From the NCBI RefSeq assembly GCF_003858455.1, contig NZ_RQZF01000013.1, positions 1-63,397 of the forward strand: 63,397 nt of DNA, read 5' to 3'. Origin of the DNA: Schaalia canis (GTDB taxonomy: Bacteria > Actinomycetota > Actinomycetes > Actinomycetales > Actinomycetaceae). Below are positions 1-9,201 of the stretch, one piece after another. The translations under genes were made by a program, and so were the position numbers. The stretch's first letter is position 1, and each line of letters opens with the position of its first letter. The notes beneath the pieces were generated by a model. The model ran no database searches. It saw only the letters and a list, made by a program, of their open reading frames with translations, and was not told where the DNA came from.

Positions 1-3000
1 GGATTTCATCGCCTGCTTGAACCTGACTGATGGGGGTGGTGGTCCCATCAGCCATGACTACGGGGGTGTCGGCTGTGAAGCAGCCAAAACGAGCTACGCC
101 TGTGACTTTGGTGAGCGCACCCCCACCCGCACCAAAAGCCCCTCCTTCAAAGGCGCCGCCACCAACGGCGTGGGCTAGGCCGTTGAGGGTGATGGGTTGG
201 CCGCTGGTGAGGTAGTTCAGGCCGTTGGAGGCGGCCCCATCAGTCATGCCTTCCACGCCGCCAACAAGAATATTGCGCCCCAGGCAGGAGGTCATTCCTG
301 CTGTCATGCGGCCAGCGGCCATTGCTGCTCCGCCGCCGATAATGCCTGTAGCCCCACCGATGAGGCCGTCTTTGGCGACTTGGCCCCAGTTGACTGTGCC
401 GGTGGTGTATTTTTGGGATCCGATCGAGCCCCCCGCTGCCATGAGGGCTCCGCCGATCATGGCTGCCCCTAGTGGGCCGCCCACGCCTGTGCACATTACT
501 GCTACGCCAGCAACAATGACCGCTCCAGCAGCAATGTATTCCCAGTTATCCTTCAACCACGACCCAGCCGCTGCTACACCCGCACTCAACGTCGATGTAC
601 TTGCCTGCTGATAGGCACGCAAATCAGCTTCAGACACAGGACGTAGGCCTAGTGGGTCGGATGCGCCGACGGGGTCGTTGCCTGCGTAGGAGTAGGGGTT
701 GGCTGCCCAGGCTGCGCCCAGCACTGCGGGGAGGGGGTCGGGGGAGAGGAAGGAGCGCGTGTGGGGGTCGTAGGTGCGCTGGGTCATCCATTCCATGCCG
801 CCCAGGCTGATACCGCCACTGCCGGTCAGGGTGAGGGCTCCCACAGTGTCTTTTCCTGTGGTGGGGGTGTGGGTGGGGGCTAGGAGGGTGTTTGTCGTGT
901 GGGACCATGCGTCAGCGCCGGAGTGTGTGTGAGTGTGAGGGTCGAGGTGTGCGCCGTCGGTGGCGGCGTGGACACCCCAAGCGTTGGCGCCCTGGCCGAC
1001 TTGAGCCTGCGCGCCCTCGCCTGCACCTGCGGTGGTGAGGGCGGTGAACACGCCGCGCCCATCCATGTCAGGCACCAGCCAACGAGCCTCGCCTTGGCCT
1101 TCGTCGTGTTCGGGCAGGGCAAGGGCGTTCAAAGCGTTGGTCAGCACACGCTGGCCAACCTGGGCTAAGGTGGGTAGAAGCGCGGCGCTATCCCAGTACA
1201 TGGTTTGACCGTTGGCTGTGGCGAGTTCCCCGCCGGCATCGACCTCGCACCACTCACGCGCCACTAGTGGGTGGTCTCCTTGGTGGGTGAGGGTGGTGAT
1301 ATGGGCCAGGTAGCCACGTGGATCCCAGGTGAAGCGGCGCTCCCAGCCGTTGGCCTGTTCACGCACGCGTCTGCCTGCCTCATCGTAGGTGTAGGTGATG
1401 CGCTGTCCGGAAGGTGTGAGGGCGGTGGTGAGCTGGCCTGCGTCATCATAGAAATACCGCGTCAGGGCCCCATTGGTGGCTTCTGAGGCCAGGCGGCCTG
1501 CCTCATCCCAGGTGTAGGTGGTCTCCAGGCCTTCATTGGTTCGGGTAGCTAGCAGCTGCCCAGCCGCATCATACTCATAGGACACGCGCAGTCCGTCACG
1601 CACTTCGGCTACCACTCGGCCTGATTCGTCGCGTTCGAGACGGGTGCGTTGAATGAAACCATGACGGTTGACCTCATGAGCGACAACCCCGCCCTGGCCC
1701 CACTGCCATGAGGCGTGCAGGCCCTTGGCGTCAACGCCGGTAATGCGCCCCAGAGTGTCGCGGCTGATTGTTACGTGCCCGACACTGGGGTGGGTGATGG
1801 CGTTGATGTCATTATTCGCATCATACGAGTAGGTGGTGACCGACCCGTCAGGGGTGCGCATGGTGGTGCGCCTGCCAGCCTCATCGTAGGTGTAGGACAC
1901 CCCCACGCCCCCTCGTAAACGCTGCAACAAGAGTCCGCGCTTATCCCACTGCCAGCTCACCGTAGTGCCTGACGCGTCGGTCATGCTTAACTGCCGATTG
2001 GCGTAGTCGCGCTCTACCTCGACCACCAGCTCGTTATCAACGAGGGTGCGTGAGGGGAGCCCGCCTGGGGTGTATTCCCAACGCGTGACGTGCCCGGTTG
2101 GCATGGTGGTGCTGGTGGGCCTGCCTGCCTCATCGTAGGTGAAGGTTGTTTCCCTGCCCAACGCGTCAATGGAGGATACGAGCCTGCCCATCGGGTCATA
2201 CCGGCGTTTGGTGCGCTTGCCTAGCGGGTCAATGACACTGTGGATGTGACCCAGGTCGTCGTACTCGAAACGGGTCACCCCACCCAACGCGTTCGTCACG
2301 GCCAGCACCTGGCCAGCAGCGTCATAGGTAAAAGTGCGCTTCCCGTTCCAAGGGTCGCTCGTGCGCGTCATGCGCCCGAGTTTGTCGTACGTGAAACGTA
2401 CCGTGCCCCGGCCAGGCTCGCGCCGCGAGGTGATACGCCCAGCCGCATCAAAGGTGGTCTCAACGCGTTCACCAGTGGGCCAGATCTCGCCCACAATCTG
2501 TGAATCCGCATCGTAGATCATTTCGTAGCGGTTCCCGCCGGTGGAGATTGTCGCTACCCAACGCCCGCACTGATCGTACTCGTAGCGATACGTAGCGCCC
2601 GTGGGCTGGGTGACCGCCACCAGCCGGCCAGCCGCATCACGCTCATACAGGTACACCCCGCCCTCAGCATCGATCTGCTCGACCATACGCCCGCAGCGGT
2701 CATAGCGCACAATTGACTCAGCCCCATCAGCGCCCGCAACGGCAACCATCTGCCCCAACGCGTCATAACGGGCGTGAAGGGGATTATCGCCATCGTCAAC
2801 GCGGGTAGGCTGCCCCCACGTGTTCCGTTCCACCCGGCGGGTGACCCCCGTAGCGTCCACGGTGGAGGCCAAGAAACCATCACCGTCATAGCCCATCTGC
2901 CACTGGCCACCACCCAGGTCGCTCATATGCGTCAAACGCGACAGAGCATCATAGCCAAACTCCCACGTCGACCCATCGGGCAACTCCACTCCAGCAAAGT

Positions 3001-5392
3001 TGCCCAGATCGTCATACAAGTGGGTAACCGTACGCCCCAGCGGGTCGCGGGTGGCAATAACCTCACCATGATCACCATACTCATGCTCAAGCCGACCACC
3101 ATAAGGGTCAATCGTTGCCGCCAAACGCCCACCAGCACTGTACTCATAACACCAGCGCGCCCCCGTCGGATCAACCCGCGAGAACAACACGCCACTATCA
3201 GGGTGGTAGTGGTAGCGGGTGACGTTCCCCAAAGGCGTCACCGCAGCGACAACACGCCCGGCCTCGTCACGCTCCAAACGGGCAGTGTTTCCCGCCCCAT
3301 CCGTTGACGCAACCAACTCACCAAAAGAGTTATACGCAAAGGACACGCTCACGCCCACCGGGTCAGTAATACGACGCAGCAGCGGCCCTTCCCACTCCAA
3401 CACACTCACGCCACCCTCGGCATCCACAATGCGCCAAGGATGACGCCCCTCACCCTCATACTCCATCCGAGTGATCGCACACTCATCCTCAGTCGCGTGA
3501 GCAGAAGGCGCTCTACGCACACACACCACGCGGTCGCACTCGTCATACTCCCACACGGTGCGCGCCCCTGAAGGCTCCTGCTGCAACGTTTTACGGCCTC
3601 GCTCATCGTAAAGGAAAACCGTTGACTGCCCATCCCGCCGAGTAACCACAACAGGGTTACCCGACCCGTCATAACTTGTCGATTGACGACGCCCATCCGC
3701 ATCAACCAGGCCAATCAGACGCCCCTTGCGATCATGAATCCACGTGTTATGACGTGAACCGTCCGCGTCAGCACTCACCGTCACCCCGCCAGGCAGGTAG
3801 GTCAAGTGGGTGGTCCGGCCAAAAGACGAACACTGAGTGACCACACGCGCATGCTCATCGTAGGTATTACGTGCTTCAACTACGCCGTCAGCATCAATGA
3901 CAGCGCTAATCAGATCCTCATCATTCCACTCATAACGGCGCGCCCCTGCCCCCGCATGCACGCCAACCAAGCGCCCCGCATGATCATAGGAATAGTCAAC
4001 CACCCGGCCATCACTGCTTTCAGCGCGGATAACCCGATCACCAGCATCATCCCACGACAAGGTTACCCGTCGACCATACTCATGACGAACCGAAGAAATC
4101 CGGCCATCACTGAAACGCTCAAACTCAATACACGTCCCCGCTCCTTCGGAAGCTGACACAAGCACACCACGAGCGTCAAAAACCCAGCGCAACCCCCACG
4201 CCGAAGAGACCACATACCCGCCCGCATCAAGCGCCTCACACCATAAGTTCTCCCCCCGGGCGCGCTCCCATCCCCGCCCAAAACGTGGGAAAAGAATAAG
4301 GCGACCATCAAAAACAGTCAGCTCAGCAGCTTCCTCAGTCAACACAAGGCGCGCATCACACCACGAAGACCAACCCCGCCCAAAAGCACCCACGCTGGTG
4401 TTCATCGACGAATACGAACGCCGCAACGACAAAGAAGCCGCAACACCGCTAAAACTCAGATCCTCCTCATTTTCAAGGAAATTACCCGTAGCAGCATTAA
4501 TCGGATCGTCACAATAACCCGTCGTCGGAGGAGAACCAAAAGCAACAGCAGGAGTAATAACAATATCCTCGCGAGTATCACTCACGCCCGCAGCAGCCAT
4601 CGCGGCCGCGAGAGCCTCATTAGGCAAAGTCGAAAGCTCACCAGCCGAACCCGCTCGCTCAAAAGCATCAGCGACGACATCAATCCACTTCGCTTCACTC
4701 TCATTATCAGCCAGCCACCGACGCAACCCCGAAATCACACTTGAAGCATCCAAACTCGCCCAACGACACGCCGACGCAAAAGACGAACAATGCGACTCAA
4801 GATTCCCTGGAACCCACGACAGCTCCTGATCAGCCCCACGAGTCGACGATGAGAAAGAACGAAGCTTATCCGGAACAGCAGACGAAGTACCACCCGCACC
4901 CGACCCCTGCTGGGGAACCTCCCTCATCCCAGCCGCAGGAGCAGGCACGCTTTCAGACGGCCCTCGTCCCGCCGTATCAATAGAAGAAAAAGGCGGAGGC
5001 TCACTCCACAAAATATGGTCCTCAATAAACGCCTGCAACGCGTTACGCTCAGCTCGCCTCTGCGCCCACTCCCGCGCAAGACGACGACGATTATTCTCCT
5101 CCCGAGCCAACTCCTCCAAACGCTCAACCTTAGAAGCCGCCAGCCGCAAATGAGAGACAATCTCCCCACAATCGCTCATCTGCGTTGTGCCATTCACCAA
5201 AAAACGCTGAGCGTAAAAACCCTCAAACCCCTCCCCCGCATTCCGCCGGAACAACACCCGAGAGCCCTGCTGCCCCTCAAGCTTCGACGCCGCCGCCCGG
5301 AAAGCCGCCACCAACGCGGACGACACCCCAAAATCGAAATCGACATCAGGCATACCTTGAAGATCATCAAGATTGGCATCCGAAAGCTTCAT
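1..5392 (-). CDS. RHS/YD-repeat polymorphic toxin with WXG-like N-terminus and HINT domain (partial)
   Basis: The frame opens at ATG 5392 (GAAGG ribosome site 8 nt upstream) and stays open for 1797 codons to the left edge, so the C-terminus is missing. Residues 1-115 are helical with GFEGFYAQRF, resembling WXG100/ESX secretion domains. A DUF6531-like entry (DPINAATGNF) begins near 295. About 18-20 YD repeats (YDEAGR, YDALGQ, YDPMGR) fill roughly 469-1340. The RHS core signature (SFLSPDP, NPYSYAGNDP) lies near 1540-1575, followed by an Ala/Gly-rich hydrophobic stretch at about 1610-1690. Cys1771 starts CFTADTPVVMADG, the first block of HINT autoprocessing domains. Family knowledge: RHS repeats form a shell around a C-terminal toxin, and HINT domains release it. 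Type VII secretion is inferred from the N-terminus only; no secretion gene is in the window. The toxin and any immunity gene should lie beyond position 1. Confidence 0.9.
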   Translation of the reverse strand, partial: MKLSDANLDDLQGMPDVDFDFGVSSALVAAFRAAASKLEGQQGSRVLFRRNAGEGFEGFYAQRFLVNGTTQMSDCGEIVSHLRLAASKVERLEELAREENNRRRLAREWAQRRAERNALQAFIEDHILWSEPPPFSSIDTAGRGPSESVPAPAAGMREVPQQGSGAGGTSSAVPDKLRSFSSSTRGADQELSWVPGNLESHCSSFASACRWASLDASSVISGLRRWLADNESEAKWIDVVADAFERAGSAGELSTLPNEALAAAMAAAGVSDTREDIVITPAVAFGSPPTTGYCDDPINAATGNFLENEEDLSFSGVAASLSLRRSYSSMNTSVGAFGRGWSSWCDARLVLTEEAAELTVFDGRLILFPRFGRGWERARGENLWCEALDAGGYVVSSAWGLRWVFDARGVLVSASEGAGTCIEFERFSDGRISSVRHEYGRRVTLSWDDAGDRVIRAESSDGRVVDYSYDHAGRLVGVHAGAGARRYEWNDEDLISAVIDADGVVEARNTYDEHARVVTQCSSFGRTTHLTYLPGGVTVSADADGSRHNTWIHDRKGRLIGLVDADGRRQSTSYDGSGNPVVVTRRDGQSTVFLYDERGRKTLQQEPSGARTVWEYDECDRVVCVRRAPSAHATEDECAITRMEYEGEGRHPWRIVDAEGGVSVLEWEGPLLRRITDPVGVSVSFAYNSFGELVASTDGAGNTARLERDEAGRVVAAVTPLGNVTRYHYHPDSGVLFSRVDPTGARWCYEYSAGGRLAATIDPYGGRLEHEYGDHGEVIATRDPLGRTVTHLYDDLGNFAGVELPDGSTWEFGYDALSRLTHMSDLGGGQWQMGYDGDGFLASTVDATGVTRRVERNTWGQPTRVDDGDNPLHARYDALGQMVAVAGADGAESIVRYDRCGRMVEQIDAEGGVYLYERDAAGRLVAVTQPTGATYRYEYDQCGRWVATISTGGNRYEMIYDADSQIVGEIWPTGERVETTFDAAGRITSRREPGRGTVRFTYDKLGRMTRTSDPWNGKRTFTYDAAGQVLAVTNALGGVTRFEYDDLGHIHSVIDPLGKRTKRRYDPMGRLVSSIDALGRETTFTYDEAGRPTSTTMPTGHVTRWEYTPGGLPSRTLVDNELVVEVERDYANRQLSMTDASGTTVSWQWDKRGLLLQRLRGGVGVSYTYDEAGRRTTMRTPDGSVTTYSYDANNDINAITHPSVGHVTISRDTLGRITGVDAKGLHASWQWGQGGVVAHEVNRHGFIQRTRLERDESGRVVAEVRDGLRVSYEYDAAGQLLATRTNEGLETTYTWDEAGRLASEATNGALTRYFYDDAGQLTTALTPSGQRITYTYDEAGRRVREQANGWERRFTWDPRGYLAHITTLTHQGDHPLVAREWCEVDAGGELATANGQTMYWDSAALLPTLAQVGQRVLTNALNALALPEHDEGQGEARWLVPDMDGRGVFTALTTAGAGEGAQAQVGQGANAWGVHAATDGAHLDPHTHTHSGADAWSHTTNTLLAPTHTPTTGKDTVGALTLTGSGGISLGGMEWMTQRTYDPHTRSFLSPDPLPAVLGAAWAANPYSYAGNDPVGASDPLGLRPVSEADLRAYQQASTSTLSAGVAAAGSWLKDNWEYIAAGAVIVAGVAVMCTGVGGPLGAAMIGGALMAAGGSIGSQKYTTGTVNWGQVAKDGLIGGATGIIGGGAAMAAGRMTAGMTSCLGRNILVGGVEGMTDGAASNGLNYLTSGQPITLNGLAHAVGGGAFEGGAFGAGGGALTKVTGVARFGCFTADTPVVMADGTTTPISQVQAGDEI

Positions 5393-5541
5393 CAAACAAC
5401 CTTCGTTTATCACGCAGGAAACAGTAGGCGATTCACTTCACACAAAGAATCACCACCAACCATCCTAGCGGGCACACCGAGCCCTGGTACTCCGACTGAG
5501 CGTGATCGCACGTGTCCCCTCATCCGCCGAGTCTGCAGCTT

Positions 5542-5580
5542 TTGAGCGCTCCTATCTTTCCCACCGATATAGGGGATAAT
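5542..5580 (+). promoter_or_regulatory. possible promoter of the small membrane protein gene
   Basis: TTGAGC at 5542-5547 is followed after 18 bases by GATATA (5566-5571), with a second AT-rich hexamer GATAAT at 5575-5580. The spacing is acceptable for the first pair but the match is only moderate. Confidence 0.3.
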
Positions 5581-5624
5581 GACCATTGATCCGACTCCAC
5601 CACTTCATTGCGAGGACAACACCG

Positions 5625-5897
5625 ATGTCGCCCCAAAGTCCCTTCCGTTTCATGCAGGTCATTATGGTGATGGCTGGCGTGTACTTCCTGTTCTCAGGTG
5701 CCTCCAGCATCATGAAAACAGGACTGACTCTCCCCAGCGGCCTACTCCTGCTGATTGCCGCAGCCTTCTTTGGACTCTTCGCCTTCGACTACCAGTTAGA
5801 GAAGAAGAAACTTGCTGCCAAGGACACTGCCGAGCCGACCAGCGAGGATTCTGAAAGCACGGCTCACCAAGCGCAGACTCCCGATCCTGAAGTCTGA
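5625..5897 (+). CDS. small two-helix membrane protein
   Basis: A 90-residue protein. ATG 5625 is preferred over an upstream TTG in the same frame because GAGG lies about ten bases before it. Two hydrophobic helices (roughly residues 7-25 and 34-53) are joined by a short loop. A charged tail follows (KKKLAAKD, then many Glu/Asp/Thr), so both ends are probably cytoplasmic. I do not recognise a family and no function is assigned. It sits alone between the divergent RHS gene and the convergent rsmE, only ten bases from the rsmE stop. Confidence 0.65.
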   Translation: MSPQSPFRFMQVIMVMAGVYFLFSGASSIMKTGLTLPSGLLLLIAAAFFGLFAFDYQLEKKKLAAKDTAEPTSEDSESTAHQAQTPDPEV

Positions 5898-5907
5898 CGC
5901 GTCGCTT

Positions 5908-6696
5908 CTACCAGCGGCCCGTTGCCGCACTCAACAAGGTCAGGGCAGCGGCTCCTGCACTCGATGAGCGCAGGACGTGAGGGCCCAAAAGCACGACGGA
6001 GGCTCCGGCCTCGCGCAGGGCGGCAAGTTCTCCCTCGTCAATGCCGCCTTCAGGGCCGACGATCACAGCGATAGCCGTAGCCTCGTGCACGGGTGACTTG
6101 TCCCCCTCGTTCTGCTGGAGATACTCCACGAGGGTTTCGTTGCCCTCCTCGTGGCACACGAGGCATATTCCCCCGTCGCTCACCAGCTTCTCCACCCAAC
6201 GCGCCAATGCCTTTGAGTCTGCTACGGGTTCAACTGTCGGCACCCAGGCTCGGCGTGACTGCTTTGCTGCAGCCTCGGTCAGCGCCTCCCATTTTGCGCG
6301 AGCGCGTTCCGCTTTCGAGCCCGTCCACTTCACAATGGAACGATTTGCCTGCCACGGCAGCACGTGATCGACGCCGATCTCCGTGGCGCTCTCCACCGCT
6401 TGCTCATCGCGCCCTCCTTTTGCGAGAGCTTGGACAAGAACCAACGTCGGTGTGGGCGGCGCCTCGTTGGTGATGGCCTCGACATGCAAAGTCAGCGCTG
6501 AGCTGTCAACGGCTTCGACGACTCCGCGCACGCGCAGTCCTTGCCCGTTGACGAGGTCAAGGCGCTCCCCCACGTGCAGTCGACGAACCTTTGCCGCGTG
6601 GCGTCCTTCATCGCCAGCCAGCTCGACAGAGTCCCCGACCTGCAGGGTCTCCACAGCGGGGGTGGCCTCGTGTGCGAGAAAGACGGGAAGAGTCAT
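5908..6696 (-). CDS. rsmE: 16S rRNA (uracil-1498-N3)-methyltransferase RsmE
   Basis: A 262-residue SPOUT methyltransferase that methylates U1498 of 16S rRNA using S-adenosylmethionine. The N-terminal PUA-like part (GDEGRHAAKVRRLHVGE) is followed by LVQALAKGGRDEQAVESATE and the SAM-binding knot signature IVGPEGGIDEGEL near the C-terminus. Length fits the family. ATG 6696 is chosen because AAAGGGG precedes it. The longer in-frame extension to 6843 encodes only a translated 33-bp repeat and is not conserved-looking. It is the last gene of an hrcA-dnaJ-rsmE series on the minus strand. Confidence 0.93.
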   Translation of the reverse strand: MTLPVFLAHEATPAVETLQVGDSVELAGDEGRHAAKVRRLHVGERLDLVNGQGLRVRGVVEAVDSSALTLHVEAITNEAPPTPTLVLVQALAKGGRDEQAVESATEIGVDHVLPWQANRSIVKWTGSKAERARAKWEALTEAAAKQSRRAWVPTVEPVADSKALARWVEKLVSDGGICLVCHEEGNETLVEYLQQNEGDKSPVHEATAIAVIVGPEGGIDEGELAALREAGASVVLLGPHVLRSSSAGAAALTLLSAATGRW

Positions 6697-6730
6697 CACG
6701 AACCCCTTTCGTAGCGGCGGCGGCCGGAGC

Positions 6731-6789
6731 AGTAGACGGCCGGGCTCAGTAGACGACCAGAGTAGTAGACGGCCGGGCTCAGTAGACGA
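6731..6789. repeat. 33-bp direct repeat in the dnaJ-rsmE gap
   Basis: Two copies of a 26-base core (6731-6756 and 6764-6789) begin 33 bases apart. Each core contains AGTAGACGGCCGGGCTCAGT. A third, degraded piece (AGCAGACGGTCAAGCC) follows near 6797. The repeat lies in the roughly 190-base gap between the dnaJ stop and the rsmE start. Confidence 0.7.
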
Positions 6790-6889
6790 ACAAGCCAGCA
6801 GACGGTCAAGCCGGGAAAACACCCCAGCCGGGCAGCCAGTCAAGGCCCTGAAACAGTGCTCTAACGGGAAGCCCCACAGGAAGGGAACC

Positions 6890-8002
6890 TCACTGGCCGG
6901 TCAGTTTATCCCTTAACCTCTCAAACATGCTCTGTTCGTTGCGAGTAGGTTCGATACGCACGTCCCCGCGAATATCTGCCAATTCAGTTAACAGTTCCAC
7001 TGAGCGCGCATCAAGTTTGGTGGGGATTTCGACGTTGATGTGCACGTAGAGGTCGCCTCGCCCAGCACGATTCAGGTGCCCGACACCTAGGCCCTTCAAA
7101 CTCACCTGGTCGTTTGGCTGTGTACCCGGCTTAAGCGTCACACGTTCCGACCCGTCAAAAGTTTGCAAGTCAAAATCGGTGCCCAAGGCTGCGGTTGTCA
7201 TGGGAATGGTGATCCAGGTATGGAGATCATCGCCTCGACGCGTGAAGGTCGCATGCTTCTTTTCACGCACTTCAAGGTAGAGGTCACCCGCAGGCCCACC
7301 GGAAGGTCCAACCTCGCCCTGTCCCGACAGGCGAATACGCGTCCCATGCTCAACACCGGCAGGAATGTTCACCGTGACGGAACGGCGGCTTCGTACGCGC
7401 CCCTGGCCGGAGCATTCCTGGCAGGGATTGGGAATCGTGGTGCCGTGGCCCTCACAGGTTGCGCACGGCATCTGGGTGCGAATGTCACCAAGGATGGAGC
7501 GCTGGATGCGACTGACTGAGCCCTTGCCGCCACAGGTCGAGCACGTGACGGGGTGGGTGCCCGGTTGGGTGGCACTACCGTCACAGACCTCGCAGCGTAC
7601 CCAGGTGTTGACGTTGACGTCCTTGTGGATACCGAAGGTTGCTTCTTCCAGGGTGATGTCGACGCCAAGAAGCTGATCTTGACCGCGCCGGGCCCGCGGC
7701 GTGGGGCCTGATGCGCCAAAACCTCCGGTGAACATCGAGAAAATATCCCCGAATGCGCCGAAAGGATCGCCACCGCCCATGCCACCGTTACGGGCAGCTT
7801 CAGGACCGCCAATGTCATAAAGCTGGCGCTTTTCTGGGTCGGAGAGGGTTTCGTAGGCCAAAGAGAGGTCTTTGAAGGCTTCCTCGGATTCGGGGCCAGC
7901 GTAGTCGGGGTGAAGCTGACGGGCCTTCTTTCGGTAGGCCTTCTTGATTTCTTCCGGGGTTGCTTCGCGTGTAACGCCCAGAATCTCGTAGTAATCCTTC
8001 AA
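6890..8002 (-). CDS. dnaJ: chaperone protein DnaJ
   Basis: A 370-residue Hsp40 co-chaperone that stimulates DnaK ATPase activity and delivers unfolded clients. The J domain (MKDYYEILGV) contains the HPD tripeptide near residue 32. A Gly/Phe-rich linker (GGMGGGDPFGAFGDIF) follows. Four CxxC zinc motifs (CEVCDGS, CSTCGGKG, CATCEGHG, CQECSGQG) precede the substrate-binding C-terminal domain. Length is normal for actinobacterial DnaJ2. It lies 31 bases downstream of hrcA on the same strand, the usual heat-shock arrangement, and is probably controlled by the CIRCE site upstream of hrcA. Confidence 0.96.
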   Translation of the reverse strand: MKDYYEILGVTREATPEEIKKAYRKKARQLHPDYAGPESEEAFKDLSLAYETLSDPEKRQLYDIGGPEAARNGGMGGGDPFGAFGDIFSMFTGGFGASGPTPRARRGQDQLLGVDITLEEATFGIHKDVNVNTWVRCEVCDGSATQPGTHPVTCSTCGGKGSVSRIQRSILGDIRTQMPCATCEGHGTTIPNPCQECSGQGRVRSRRSVTVNIPAGVEHGTRIRLSGQGEVGPSGGPAGDLYLEVREKKHATFTRRGDDLHTWITIPMTTAALGTDFDLQTFDGSERVTLKPGTQPNDQVSLKGLGVGHLNRAGRGDLYVHINVEIPTKLDARSVELLTELADIRGDVRIEPTRNEQSMFERLRDKLTGQ

Positions 8003-8033
8003 GGTGGTGTCAGTCCTTAGAAACGGTTGAGAG

Positions 8034-9050
8034 TTAGCGGTTTAAGTAGCGTGAGAGGTAGGCTGCGACAGCTCGAACTGTCGACATGGTGCGCGGATAG
8101 TCCATTCGAGTGGGTCCGACCACTCCCAGGTGAGCGATCGGCCCGTCCCCTGGGGTGTAGGTGCCGGTGATGACCGAGGTTTCCGCCAGAGCATCGTGGG
8201 GATTTTCGGTGCCGATGGTGACGTGAACGTCTTTTTCGGCTGTGGCGTTTTCGGCAAAGAGGCGTAGGAGAACAACCTGTTCTTCGAGGGCGTCAAGCAC
8301 GGGGACAAGATCGCGGAAGTCAACGCCTGAGCGTGCGAGGTTCGATAGTCCTGCGACAGCAAGTTTTGATTCAACTTGGGGGGAGAGAAGGTCGAGGACG
8401 GCGCCCAGAACTTCGGTGACGAAGCCCTGGTCAGCGGGGTCGTGGGCGGAGATGATCTCCTGCGCGTGTGCACGGATCTGTTCGGGGGTGAAGCCTCGGT
8501 AGTCGGTGTTGAGGCGTTGATTCAAGGAGGCAATTGTCCGGTCGTCAACACCTGCGGGGTTCTCAATCGTGCGTTCATCGACTTCTCCAGCGTCGGTGAT
8601 AACAACGACGAGGACACGAAATGGTGTGAGGTCCACAAGATCAACGCGCCGTAGGCGGGTGGAGATTGTCGTGGGATATTGGACGACGGCAACCTGGTGG
8701 GTTACTTGGGCGAGAAGTCGAACGGTGCCTTGGACAATGTCGTCAAGGTTGACGCTTTGGGCAAGGAAGGCTTCAACGGCTCGGATTTCGGGCACGGACA
8801 TGGGCTTGAGGGTGGAGAGTTGGTCAACGAAAAGCCTGTATCCCTTGTCTGTGGGCACACGTCCGGCCGAGGTGTGAGGTTGGTAGATCAAGCCGGCATC
8901 TTCAAGCAGCGCCATATCGTTGCGGATTGTTGCTGATGAGACACCGAGGTCGTGGCCTGCAGCAATCGCTTTCGAGCCGACGGGCTCGCGTGTGCGGACG
9001 TATTCGGAGACGATGGCGCGTAGGACATCGAGTTTGCGGTCCTTCGACAT
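8034..9050 (-). CDS. hrcA: heat-inducible transcription repressor HrcA
   Basis: A 338-residue repressor of class I heat-shock genes that binds CIRCE inverted repeats and is stabilised by GroEL in the species studied. The N-terminal winged helix (KLDVLRAIVSEYVRTREPVG, then SSATIRNDMALLEDAGLIYQ) and the HrcA-type effector domain are clear. ATG 9050 is chosen over 9068 because GGAGGG lies six bases upstream. It leads the hrcA-dnaJ pair, and a CIRCE palindrome sits 50-80 bases upstream, so it most likely represses itself. Confidence 0.96.
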   Translation of the reverse strand: MSKDRKLDVLRAIVSEYVRTREPVGSKAIAAGHDLGVSSATIRNDMALLEDAGLIYQPHTSAGRVPTDKGYRLFVDQLSTLKPMSVPEIRAVEAFLAQSVNLDDIVQGTVRLLAQVTHQVAVVQYPTTISTRLRRVDLVDLTPFRVLVVVITDAGEVDERTIENPAGVDDRTIASLNQRLNTDYRGFTPEQIRAHAQEIISAHDPADQGFVTEVLGAVLDLLSPQVESKLAVAGLSNLARSGVDFRDLVPVLDALEEQVVLLRLFAENATAEKDVHVTIGTENPHDALAETSVITGTYTPGDGPIAHLGVVGPTRMDYPRTMSTVRAVAAYLSRYLNR

Positions 9051-9101
9051 TTGCCCTCCCTCCGACACTCAACGATCTCATTGTGACCCGACTGCCCAGC
9101 T

Positions 9102-9128
9102 TTGGCACTCTGGTTCTTCGAGTGCCAA
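9102..9128. promoter_or_regulatory. CIRCE operator (HrcA-binding site)
   Basis: TTGGCACTC-N9-GAGTGCCAA is a perfect 9-9-9 inverted repeat, 52 bases upstream of the hrcA start. The textbook CIRCE is TTAGCACTC-N9-GAGTGCTAA. The single change in each arm is compensatory, so symmetry is kept. Confidence 0.92.
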
Positions 9129-9201
9129 TCTTACTCTCTTTGAAGGCGAATGCCACGGCACGACGTGTGATGCGGGCACGCTCGCATCCACGTTTCTCGC
9201 G

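Noticed and set aside
2774-3307. A 177-codon plus-strand frame inside the RHS region
   Set aside because: It mirrors YD repeats; the minus-strand RHS frame is continuous across it.
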